Positions 52,420 to 63,341 of a DNA stretch of 64,000 bases are shown here, in pieces. This DNA comes from Pseudomicrostroma phylloplanum (lineage: Eukaryota; Basidiomycota; Exobasidiomycetes; Microstromatales): assembly GCA_039545275.1 (NCBI GenBank), contig BCHS01000001.1, positions 441,579-505,578 on the forward strand. Reading direction: 5' to 3'. Both the position numbers and the translations under genes were made by a program. Position 1 is the stretch's first letter, and the number at the start of each line of letters is the position of its first letter. The notes beneath the pieces are model-generated. The model saw nothing but the letters and a program-made list of their open reading frames with translations, was not told the origin of the DNA and made no database searches.

Positions 52420-52706
52420 TGTGGTTGGAGGAAGAGAGGAATAGACCTAGCAGAGGACTCTCTTCGATGGCGATGATGAGCGATGGACAGAAAAGGTATG
52501 GCCAGAGACGTTGCTTCGGAAGAAGAGGCGTCGGCCTCGGCAATTGGCGGAGAGGCGGCGTGGAGCGGAAAGGGGCACGACCCTTGGCGGGACGATGGCG
52601 CGCCTGAGGCTCCTGGCCAAGCCCAGGCCAAATTTTGGCCGCCAGGGAGTCAATCGTACCAGCCACCTCTTCCCGCACACCGTATCGTCCACCCAACTCG
52701 CACAGC
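52420..52706. promoter_or_regulatory. bidirectional promoter region MTHFR / MetAP2
   Basis: 287 bp between divergent ATGs, so both promoters and leaders must be short. No specific element recognised. Confidence 0.45.
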
Positions 52707-54396
52707 ATGCCTGCTACCACGACGACAGACGGAGCGATCTCCGACAAGCTGGCAGCCACCTCCTTGGAGGCAGGCAACGGGCACAGCAACGGCAACGGCG
52801 GAGCACCTCACCCCGAGGCAGACTCCGACGATGATGCAGACGACGACGACGGAGAAGGTGGAGTAGCTGGCGAGGGAGGCGACTCGGCGGCAAAGAAGAA
52901 GAACAAGAAGAAGAAGAAGTCTGGAGCTGCAAAGAAAAAGGCAAAGGCACAGAAGGAGAAGATTGCCAACGGTACCGGACTCAAGCAGACCGAGCCCGAG
53001 CCCACCATCGGCCTTTCGAAGATCTGGCCTAATGGAGATTACCCAGAGGGAGAGACGGTGCCTTATGACGAGAGCAAGTGGGACGAGTGAGTATGCAGAA
53101 GAAGTTGAACTTGGTGGAACAATCTTCGGAACCAAACGTAGACTCATGCTCGCTTCCTCCTATGCTGCCTTCTTTCAGCAACCACGAGAGGACAACCCTT
53201 GCTGAGCGAAAGGAGCGCGAACGTCTGCTGCAGGAAGGAGAGGGCAACAACTATGCTCACATCCGAAAGGCAGCCGAGACCCACCGTCAAGTGCGCAAGT
53301 ATGCCCGTTCAGCCATTCAGCCCGGCATGTCGATGACAGAAATTGCAGAGCTCATCGAGAACAAGGTCAGGCTGCTTGCAGAGGACGACCCGGAGAACCC
53401 CTTTGCTGCTGGAATGGGATTCCCCACTGGTCTTTCGCTGAACGAGGTCGCAGCTCACTACACACCCAATGCCGGAGACAAGAGGAGTGAGTAGCTCCGG
53501 ACACGAAGGAAGCAGATCACTGTCGCTTGGGTGAGAATCCTAGCTTATCTGCCTTTTCCTCCCCTTCCTCCTGCCAGTTCTGCAAAAGTCAGACGTCCTC
53601 AAAGTCGACATTGGAGTACAAGTGCAAGGCCGCATTTGTGACTCTGCATTCACCCTGACCTTCGAAGAGACCCACAACCCTCTCCTCGAAGCAGTGCGAG
53701 CAGCCACCGAGACCGGTGTCCGCGAGGCGGGCATTGATGCTCGCCTCGGCGAGATTGGAGCGGCGATTCAGGAGACGATGGAATCGCACGAGTACGAGGT
53801 AAACGGCAAGACGCTCCAAGTGAAGTGCGTGCAGAATCTCAACGGCCACAACATCGGCCGCTACACTATTCACAAGGACAAGAGCGTACCCATTGTGGCT
53901 CAGCCTCAGATGACCACCAAGATGGAGGAAGGAGAGTACTTTGCCATTGAGACATTCGGCTCCACTGGTAAGGGCTACGTCGTCGACTGTGGCGATTGCT
54001 CACACTACGCTCGAAGGGCCAATGTGGGCAACCCCACCCTGAGGGTAGCTAGCGCAAGGCCGTTGCTACATACCATCAACAAGCAATTCGGTACCTTGCC
54101 CTTCTGCAGGAGGTACCTGGATCGGGTGGGCGAGAAGAACTACCTCTTGGGACTCAAGCACCTCGTGTCGCAAGGTATCGTACAGGACTACCCACCTCTG
54201 GCAGACATTGCCGGTGTGGGAGCCCAGACGGCTCAGTTCGAGCACACCATTCTGCTGAAGCCAACTGGAAAGGGTGAGTCTACCATCAAAATGAGGGGAC
54301 GAAAGGTGATTCGGATGCGGCGCGCTTTACTGACCGACACTGTTCATCACTTGCTCTGGCCACACAGAGATTGTGTCGAGAGGAGACGACTACTAA
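52707..54396 (+). CDS. MAP2: methionine aminopeptidase 2
   Basis: Four exons: 52707-53086, 53179-53486, 53578-54273 and 54368-54396; 470 aa. The N-terminal part is acidic ([13 protein letters not shown]) and then polybasic ([16 protein letters not shown]), the eIF2-binding layout of MetAP2. The pita-bread catalytic domain contains [37 protein letters not shown] (catalytic His), [20 protein letters not shown] with both metal-binding Asp, [13 protein letters not shown] (metal His), [16 protein letters not shown] (metal Glu) and [13 protein letters not shown] (metal Glu). The nine-residue last exon gives EIVSRGDDY, the conserved end. It removes initiator Met from nascent proteins at the ribosome and is the family targeted by fumagillin. 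All splice joins preserve frame and family sequence. Confidence 0.95.
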
Positions 54397-54887
54397 GCTG
54401 TAGGTCCGTCAGGCGCTTCGGGAGAGAGCTGTCGGCAAGGAGCACACGAAGAAAGGGAGACTTCTGGAACCGGGGGCTCAGAATGCAGGCGATTACAGAG
54501 AACACTCCACGCCACATCACCAGTATCATATGATTCGTTGCAATTGACTCTCCTTGACTTGTATGGGTGAACATCGTGGCTCCTACTTGGGCGTGACGGG
54601 TGAACCTCGAGCTGAAGTGGAGCGAAAGGCGATTGACCCGACGGGGCTTCGATTTTCACGCATTGGCTCGCTTCCCCGCATTGCGCGGTGACGCCTTGAG
54701 GTCCGTGGTGCCCCGCTCCGTCCTCATGCACGGCGGATTCGCTTCGCCCAACCTCCCTGTGATACCTACCGCTCCTCCATAGCATTGCCTTTGGTGAGCT
54801 CTACCACGTCCATACAGACACTATCTTCAGACCTCTTCATACGCTGAGAACAACAGACGCTCCGCAGAAGAGAGGCAAGCCATCAAG
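54397..54887. other. intergenic region MetAP2 to STT4
   Basis: 491 bp: 3' UTR of MAP2 and promoter of STT4. No gene seen. Confidence 0.45.
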
Positions 54888-57800
54888 ATGGACTTGTACG
54901 TATGACTGGGGACCCAAGCTGCGCCGCCAGCTCCTGACTGACAGCTCCGTCTCCATGTCTTTCTCAATCTGCTTTCACAGCCTCGACCTTCCCACCCACC
55001 AGCTGATCCTCAATGATCTAGCTGCCAAGCTCGCCGACTCCATCCGTGCAGGAGACAAAGGCGTCACCGGCGACGACTTCAAAGACTTCCTAGACGAGCA
55101 TGCCGCTGCTTTGCAGCCTTCCTCGTCTTCCAAGAAGAACAATCCCGGATGGCTATCCACCTCGGCTGCCCATGCTCAGATCAGCCTGGCTAGATTCGCC
55201 TCCTCCATCGCAGCTGCCTCGAGGTCGACCCCTCATACCATCGATGAGGCCAACGATACCCACCTGCGATCCGTGCTCAATGAGCTCATCAGGAACACCA
55301 TTCTCCTCAGCACAGCCGACGTTGAGGAGAGCATGGCTACCTGGGATGAATGGCCCCTGGCCGACGAGCTAGCTTTCTCCTTCTGCAAGAGTCTCCTCTA
55401 CATTGCAACAAAGGCGCCTCAGCACCGCGCCCGATGTGTGGATGGAGTGGTAACCCTAGCCCGCAACCTTGCGTTGGGCCTCGGTGCGACATCCGGAGAT
55501 GCTCACGTCGTGGCTACTCGCCTTGTGCCCATGCTCCACGGTCTCTACCGAGCTCTCTCTTCCAACATCTTCAGCTGGGACCTCATCGAATTCGCACGAT
55601 TGGTCACTGCTGTCACTCCCATCACTGGCACTGGGCAGACTGTTCAGCGCCTGAATCAGGTGCTCTTGGTCTTGCCTGAGCAGCAGGCTGCCAGGGCTCA
55701 GGGAGGGAGAGCTACTCGTAGGAGGCAGAAGAACGCCACTATCCGGCGTCGTGATCCCGATGAGAATGAATCCGGAGAGGCCGACAGACGATCTCAGGGC
55801 AGCGTCGAGACCTTCTTCTCTGGAGATGATGAAGATGATGCCGAAAGTTTGCCTGACGAGGCTCTCCTCGAAGGTGGATTCACCTACAGTCAGGGTCAGG
55901 ACCTCATGGACGACCCTGCTTTTGCGTATCGTTTCGCTCTGCTCTCCATGTACCGCCGAGCAGAACGACCGCTCTCTGGTCACTTTGTCCTGTGCAGTGC
56001 ACTGGAGATTTTGAGCTCTGTCCTTGCACAGGCCTTGGCCTCGCACGCTAAGCCTCGTATCAAGAGCTTTGCTGATTACCAGAAGATGGGACTTCGACAG
56101 GAGGAATTGGACCCTGCGAGAGCACCTCGCCCAGACAGGTTCGATGTCGATGTCAAGCAGCACCATGAAAGCCACGATCCTGCCGTAGGACAGGAGGGTT
56201 TGGCGACGACCAAGGCCTGGGCTGGTCTGCACCGATATGCCGTCGATATGGGAGACGGCGTCAAGAGTCCCACTACCAATGGTGGGGGAGTCCTGGCATC
56301 TCTGCCGCTCATTGGATCGAATGGGTCCGCTGCATTCGGCAATGGTCACCGAGAGAGTCACTCTGACCCGGAACATGGCGCATCGTCCGCGCTTCATCTG
56401 GCTAGTCGCGCGTACCATGACATTCAACGCTTCATTGAGAGTGAAGGTACGAAGCACAGCCAGCTGTTCTCGGACGTCTATGCTCTTGAGACCTTGAGCG
56501 AGGCTTTGAAGCTCGGCGCTCTAGCTTCAGTTGCCGTATCAAAGATCAGCGACAGTCCCCTCGATGCTCACACCGTCGTCCGCGTTCGAGCGCTCCTCAG
56601 CGAGTCCGCTGTCATCATCGACCCGCTTCTTCAAGGAGCAGCTCTGCAGAGTGCTAGCATTCTGGTCCGCAACTTCCCTTCGCTTGTGGGCTCCCTCACG
56701 ACCCAACTGCGCCGCTTTGCTGCGTCACCTCAGCCAATGTTCCTGACTCCCAACGGAGAGACCACGCCCGTCCTGGAATCGGCTGCCAAGTGTCTGGCTA
56801 CCTGCGTCACCATCGTTCCTGGCGATGACCTAGCCGTTTCGACCATGTATGCCCTTCTCAACCACCTGGGGCGAGACACCGGAGGCGGTGCAGCAGGCGC
56901 CGCCGGCAATGCCGGCGCCGCCATGTCCGTACGCAGTGGACTGTCCAAGGCGATCACCGGAAGAGACTTCTCTCTCGGTCACTCTCAGACGCAGGCCCTC
57001 TTCGCCAGTCGAACCGAAGAAGAGAAGCAGATCATCAACCTGAGCATCATTGCCATGGTGTCACGTCTGGCGCTTGAGATCGGACGCCCTGAATTGACAG
57101 GTCTTGCTACCTCGATGCTGCTTCAACGATTGAGGAGTGCCGATGACGAGAGCGAAGCTGCCATCCTCTGGAACATTGTCCCTCTGGCTCTTGCCGGGCC
57201 CAAGTCTTCTTTCGTCGATGTCATCCGAGCTTTGACCTCGGTCTCTCGAAGCGCCATAAGTGGTGGTGCCAACCGCCGTACAGGTGGGGCCATCCAGGCG
57301 GCTCAGCTCAAGCTCGCTCAAGGTTTGGGTGCTCTGAGTGAAGACGCCGACCGCTCAAGTCAGAGTAAAAGCCAGGCGAACGGCGATGACGAGGAAGATC
57401 GCTTCGCCAGCTCAGGAAGGAAGCAGCTTTACCTCATCGAGCTCCTGCAGCTCTTCACAGAGAAGGGACTGTCATTCCAGGGCTCGAAGGGAGGCAGTCG
57501 TTCGGAACACTCCGAGGTCAGCGCGGATCTGGCTGGCCTGTTGCCTGCCATCGCTGCTGTTCTCTCCCACAACGACATCAATCCTCAGCTCAACCCGACG
57601 CTGGAGGAGGTCTCTCTGTTCCGCAACATGTGGTTCCTCTCCGTCATCTTTGGCTTCGCCGATGCTGCACCAGAGTCATCCGTTGCTGACTCCCTTGCTA
57701 CCATTTCGATGAAGACGCCTACTCTGGTCCCCGAGACGGCGGTCAATTACCTCGAGTCGGACCTGCAGTACAATTCCGTACTTCGAGCAGACTTCCCCTC

Positions 57801-60800
57801 GTCGACGATTGACAAGCAGCGCAAGACACTGCAGAGCCTGATCCCAAGTCACAGCAGCGAGATGCGCTCCCTCGGGTTGCCTCAGCTCATCTTCTTGGCG
57901 ACCATCTACCATCTGGAGTGCACCCGAAGTGCTATGGGTCGCCCTTCGATGATCTTGTGGTACTTTGTCAACCAGGGCCTGAACACGAGCTCCCTGCTTG
58001 GATCTATGAAGGCTATTGCTGACGAGGTCACCAGCTCGTTCATCAGCGATCTTTCGCCTCAGGTCCGCGCCCACTCGGTGGATCCGCGAGTCTCGATGGA
58101 GATTCAGAACCTCCTCCTCGGCTCCTGTCATCGAGTGGAGCAGGTCCGACTTGTCTCGCGCAAGATCCTAGATCGCCTCTTTGCCGCCTTCCCTTCCCTG
58201 GTGTGCGATCAAGATGTCGTCTGCACTCTTCTGGAGATGTTGACCCTCTTGCGACGAGGCTGTGAGGGACAATACCGCGACGAGTTTACACCGGTATACC
58301 AGTTCCACTCGAAGAGAGCTAATGTCTCCTTTGAGCTCTCTGACTCGTACAGTCAGCGCGAGGAGATCCTCTCGGAGTTCTTGAAGCGTACCCGGGCTTT
58401 CCTGTCGATGGCCCTCGCCCGAGCACCCGTCGAGCTTCAGTCCATTCTCCAGCGATACCTGGGCTCGTTTGATGACGAGACTCTGCCTGGCACATCGGAC
58501 ATGGGCAAGAGCATTGCCATCGACTATGCCCGGGCCGTCAGCAGTGGCGCTCACGACTCCCACTTGCCTTCCCTTGGAGGCTGGAGAGTGGACGCTAGCA
58601 GCGCGTTCGTCGGCGAGCTGAGCTCGAAGAGTACCTACTTGGGAGAGATGACTGGCATCCATCTGGCGCTGAGCGAGACAATGGTCCAGCTCAAGAAGGA
58701 TCCGGAGTACCAATTCGCGCCGTCCAATGTCGCCTCGTACAAGCAGCAGCTGGCAGAAGTGTCTGCCAACTTCGCTGCTGGTCATCGTCATCTTCCCTTT
58801 GGCGAACTGCGAAGGCTGCTCTATCGCTCAGCGGCCGTGGCTGTCGCTCTCCCTGAGCCAGATCACGAGCTCCTTCATCATCTGGTGGCGATCCCCATTC
58901 GAAGCTTTACTCCTCAGGCAATCCAGGTTGCCAGCCACGTCTGGTCCTGGATCATTGGTGAACGCCCTGAGCTAGAGACGAAGGTGATGGTTGAGATTGC
59001 TTTGGGTTGGAACGACACCGTGCGACTGCACAAGGGTATCTTCCAGACCAGCGCCTTGACTGGTGGGCATGCACTTCTTCGCAAGACTGAGATGTCCGCC
59101 TTTGATCGACAAGAGATCGTCAGGGAGAGGGAGAAGGCAAAGAGGCTCTTCAGCCCTCATCTTACCTTGCTGCAGCTCATCTCTAGTCGCTTCCAGGCTT
59201 TCCGATACCGCAACCCGACGATGGTCTATGCCTTGATCCAGATGCTTCAGACGTCCTGCACTGCTGCTCAAGAAGGCAGGATGACGACACACCCTCTCTC
59301 GAGGCAAGTCAGGTTCACGTTGCTCCTCTTCGGACTTCGCGTCGTGCAGAGCTCGCGATTGGACATGCTTGTGGAGCATCAGCTGAGGAGAGCCCTGTAC
59401 GATGTCGCCTTCGAGTGGTTCAGCACCATCCCCCAATTCACCTACGGCGCCAGTCGTATCGAAGCTGCCGCGGAGATGCAGGTGATGAAGGAGCTCTTGG
59501 AGGCAGTCAAGGTGGATGCTGCCAGGGCTAGCGCTGTCGTCACCTCCTTCACAGGTCCCAATGCACTCGACCAGGTCAAGTTGCCGAACCAGACTACCCT
59601 TGCAGCGGGCGCTCGCGAGGTCGTCGATCGTAGAACGCTCTTGCAGCTGTTGATCGAAGACGAGGTTCGAAGGATCTCCGTCTGGGTCAACCCGCTGGGC
59701 GACACCACCCGCGGTACTGACTTTGCCGGCGACATGGCCAGGAGCATGACTGAGGCCAAGTGGGAAGCAGTAGCTTATACAGCTTGGAAGATCAGCCCGA
59801 CCGTCCTCGCTCAGTTGCCCGTGAGGTACAAGTCGGCAGCCCTGAGGAAAGAGGCCGGCAAGCTGATCAGGAGCGAGCCCTGGCGCGTCTTCAAGAGTGG
59901 TTATGCTCTCGAATTGCTGCTGGAGGACAACCTCAAGATGGCCCTGAGGGAAGGAAGCGACCTCAAATGGCTTCTCTACTGGGGCCCTGTATCGCCGATC
60001 GAGGCCATCTGGCTCTTCCAGCCGGTCTTTGGCAACAATGGTGTCCTGCTGCAGTATGCTATGAGGACGCTCGAGCACCACCCCGTCGACCTCACCTTCT
60101 TCTATGTCCCGCAAGTCGTTCAGGCGTTGCGAGACGATAAGTACGGCTACGTGGAGCAATTCATCTTCGAGACATCAAAGGTCTCGCAGCTCTTCTGTCA
60201 CCAGATTCTCTGGAACATGAAGGCCAACTCGTACCAGGACGACGACGGAGAGGTTCCTGACCCGATGAAGCCCACCCTGGATCGCATGACCGATCTAATC
60301 GTAGAGGCACTCAGCGGCGAAGCGCAGGACTTCTACGATCGGGAGTTTGGCTTCTTCAATGAGGTCACGTCCATTTCCGGCAAGCTCAAGCCTTTCATCA
60401 AGAAGAGCAAGCCGGAGAAGAAGGCCAAGATTGATGAGGAGATGGACAAGATCAAGGTGGACCCTGGAGTCTACTTGCCGTCGAACCCTGATGGTGTGGT
60501 TGTGGACTTGGACAGGAGGAGTGGACGACCTCTGCAGTCCCACGCCAAGGCGCCCTTCATGGCCACCTTCAAGGTGCACCGAGACATTCCAGCCGGCGGC
60601 AAGGGCGAGGACGAGGGAGAGGAAGGAGACGACAAGGGTACTGTCGGTGTCGACGTCTGGCAGTCTGCCATCTTCAAGGTCGGAGACGACTGTCGTCAAG
60701 ACGTGCTTGCGCTTCAGTGCATTGCGCTGTTCAAGGTCATCTACACCGCCATTGGTTTGGACGCCTACCTCTACCCTTATCGGGTCACTGCAACTGGCCC

Positions 60801-61443
60801 CGGATGCGGTGTCATCGACGTAGTCCCCAATGCCACTTCCCGAGACGAAATGGGCAGGAGCAAGATCAACTCTCTCCTCGACTTCTTCGTCGGCAAGTTT
60901 GGCAACGTGGACTCGGTCAGTTTTCAAAAGGCCCGCATGAACTTCATCCAGTCCATGGCGGCATACAGTGTAGCGTGTCACTTGCTGCAATGTCGTGATC
61001 GCCACAATGGTAACATCATGATCAACGACACGGGCCACTTGGTACACATCGACTTTGGATTCCTCTTCGACATTGGACCTGGTGGGATGCACTTTGAGCC
61101 TTACTCCTTCAAGCTCACAGAGGAATTCCTGGATGTAATGGGCGGAATTGACTCGCAGGGCTTCAAGATGTTCAGCGAATTGGTCGTAAAGGCCTTTTTG
61201 GCTGCCAGACCTTACGCAAAGCAGATTGTGCAGGTGTGCAGCTTGATGATGAACACGGGCCTACCCAGCTTCAAAGGACAACCCACGATGGACCGTTTCC
61301 AGGGCAGGTTCATGCTGGAGCTGGATGAGAGGCAGGCGGCAAAGCACATGATGGGACTCATCAAGGACGGTATGAAGAACATCCGAAGCTTGCTCTACGA
61401 CGAGCTGCAGTTGAGGACAAACGCCATTCCCTACCACAAGTAG
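54888..61443 (+). CDS. STT4: phosphatidylinositol 4-kinase alpha (Stt4)
   Basis: Two exons: an 8-nt first exon 54888-54895 (ATGGACTT) and 54981-61443 (intron 54896-54980, GTACGT donor, CTGACTGACAG branch region, CTTTCACAG acceptor); 2156 aa starting MDFLDLPTHQLILNDLAAKL. The large helical N-terminal body matches the length of the family. The PIK helical domain includes SEPWRVFKSGYALELLLEDN and LKWLLYWGPVSPIEAIWLFQ. The lipid-kinase domain has VGDDCRQDVLALQCIALFKV, LDAYLYPYRVTATGPGCGVI, the catalytic CRDRHNGNIMIND, the activation segment HIDFGFLFDIGPGGMHFEPY and the C-terminal RTNAIPYHK. It makes PI4P at the plasma membrane. If the micro-exon is wrong, an in-frame ATG at 54955 gives MSFSICFHS instead of the first three residues. 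Confidence 0.94.
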
Positions 61444-61699
61444 TCTTGTGTCGCTGCTACATTATTCGTTGCTCCATTTCCGTGCTTTTTCTGTCCTTTT
61501 TGCTCCACTTTTTCCCTTTCCCGAAATCAAGACTTTCTTTTGTGCTCCGATCCGTTTTTTCCCCTTTCCGTCTGAGAAGCGACTGCATTGCACAGATCTT
61601 CCTGCAGCCGTTTAGCCTCGTACCTCACCTCTTCTCACCTTCTAGTGATACAGATACAGCCTAGTCGAGCCTTCCTGGTAGATCGGCCAGCAGCTGGAG

Positions 61700-63247
61700 A
61701 TGGCATCTCCTCCTACTACCTCCTTTTCTCTCCCACCATCCTCCTTCCTGCCACCGCTGAGACGGCAACCCAGCAGCTCCGCGCTCCTCGCCGCTCTCCG
61801 CTCTCTGCAGACCTACGACCGCTCGCTCCTTCTCCTGGATCCCTACGAGCGGGATCTTGCCGTGAGTTGGTTGAATAGACTGCTCGTGAGCGATCTGTAC
61901 TGGCTGCAGAGCGAAAACGAGAGCCAAGGAGCTGTAGAGCTTGGCTTTGCTGGAGAAGAAAGCAGCGGCAGTGCTCAAGCGAGCACCTCCAGTGCTCCTC
62001 CGGCTCCGGATTTCCGGACCTTTGAGGAGCTGCAGCGCTTCTTCGTCGACGAGTCTGCCCAGCTCCTTGAGGATATTGCTCGGTTTGAGGCTGCAGATCA
62101 AGGGAGTGGGGATGGCTCGGAAGGGTCCAACGGCAAGGCTGGCGGTGGACTCGAGGATGTAGAGCCGATGGAGAGGGTCTTCTGCTTCCCCTTTGACTTC
62201 AGCAGACCTAACGCCGTGCTCAAGGTCAAGGGCGGGGCAGCAACTGGCTCCGAGACAGCCGTCGGAGACGCAGAGACGACCAAAGTAAGCACCACGGCGC
62301 AAGAGCGGCGCTTTGTGGTGACGCTCGTAGATGCGCCTCTACCGCCTTCTCAATCAGAGGGGACCGAAGGACTCCCCTCATCCGATCAAGAGGGAGCAGC
62401 CACGAGCACATCGCACGTCCCTGCCTCGCTGGAGGCCTCCTCGGCCGTGGGTGTACAGACATGGGCAGCCTCAATCGTCCTCTCTGACCTCCTGGTCACA
62501 CGACCTAGGGAGATCCACCGCCGGCTGCACGAGTCACGGCCATCGAGGCCTCTGCAGGTCGCCGAGCTGGGCGCGGGCACTGGTCTCGTGGGAATAGTCT
62601 GCGCTCAGCTCCTCTCCTCTTCATTGGCAACCTCGACCCTGTCCGAGGCCGAGGGGGAGAGGCACGTCGTCACCCTGACGGACTACCACCCTCGTGTGCT
62701 GGAGAACCTGCGCAGGAATGTAGACGCTAATCGACCGGGTCTCTCGGCGAGGGTGGAGCTGAGCGTCGAAGCGCTCGACTGGTCTCTCTACCACCACCCG
62801 ACCGAGGGCGAGTGCGCTGGCGGGAATGTCGGCTCCAAGCAGTTCTCTCTGCCTCCTGCATCTGTACCTGCTGCTGGGCACGACCCCCCGTACGACCTCC
62901 TCCTGGCTGCAGACGTAGTCTATGCCCCCGAACACGCCGCCTGGCTCTATGCGACCATGTCCTACCTCCTGTCCCGGACGAGGAGCGCAAGAGCGCACGT
63001 CCTGAATGCGCGCCGCTCCGAGGGGAGGTTTGGCGAGTGGGGGCTCGTGGAGGGTACGGATAGAGTTTTTGGGCAGGTCGTCGAGGAGATGGAAGGGGCG
63101 CAATGGGAGGAGGAGAAGGGAGAGGATGGGAAGGTGGGAGAAGAGGCGAGATTGAGGGTGCTGCGCAGGGTGGAGTTGCCGAAAGTCAAGGGACTGGGCA
63201 GGTCTGACGAGAGAGGTCATATCTGGTGGACGTTAGGGTGGCGATAG
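61700..63247 (+). CDS. family-16-like protein methyltransferase (METTL21/EFM type)
   Basis: Single exon, 515 aa. The N-terminal 200 residues are helical and low-complexity (SSALLAALRSLQTYDRSLLL, LDPYERDLAVSWLNRLLVSD). The Rossmann methyltransferase part begins VGVQTWAASIVLSDLLVTRP, then VAELGAGTGLVGIVCAQLLS (SAM-binding motif I), VTLTDYHPRVLENLRRNVDA (motif II) and YDLLLAADVVYAPEHAAWLY. DVVY is the D-x-x-Y motif of the family-16 lysine methyltransferases, which modify elongation factors and chaperones. The C-terminus is WWTLGWR. The substrate cannot be read from the sequence; Efm2- or Efm3-like activity on eEF2 is a guess. It follows STT4 in tandem, with 256 bp between stop and ATG, and that gap shows nothing else. 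Confidence 0.82.
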   Translation: MASPPTTSFSLPPSSFLPPLRRQPSSSALLAALRSLQTYDRSLLLLDPYERDLAVSWLNRLLVSDLYWLQSENESQGAVELGFAGEESSGSAQASTSSAPPAPDFRTFEELQRFFVDESAQLLEDIARFEAADQGSGDGSEGSNGKAGGGLEDVEPMERVFCFPFDFSRPNAVLKVKGGAATGSETAVGDAETTKVSTTAQERRFVVTLVDAPLPPSQSEGTEGLPSSDQEGAATSTSHVPASLEASSAVGVQTWAASIVLSDLLVTRPREIHRRLHESRPSRPLQVAELGAGTGLVGIVCAQLLSSSLATSTLSEAEGERHVVTLTDYHPRVLENLRRNVDANRPGLSARVELSVEALDWSLYHHPTEGECAGGNVGSKQFSLPPASVPAAGHDPPYDLLLAADVVYAPEHAAWLYATMSYLLSRTRSARAHVLNARRSEGRFGEWGLVEGTDRVFGQVVEEMEGAQWEEEKGEDGKVGEEARLRVLRRVELPKVKGLGRSDERGHIWWTLGWR

Positions 63248-63341
63248 TGCTCAACTCTGTAGATACAAGGGTCATGCAATGTACAACAGCGTTATACTCT
63301 GTTCTTCAGACTGTGCGTACCGAATGCAAGCACCTCGCTCC

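Noticed and set aside
58972..60159. 395-codon minus-strand frame inside STT4
   Set aside because: It is the antisense shadow of the kinase coding sequence; its translation has no family features, and the + strand frame is unequivocal.
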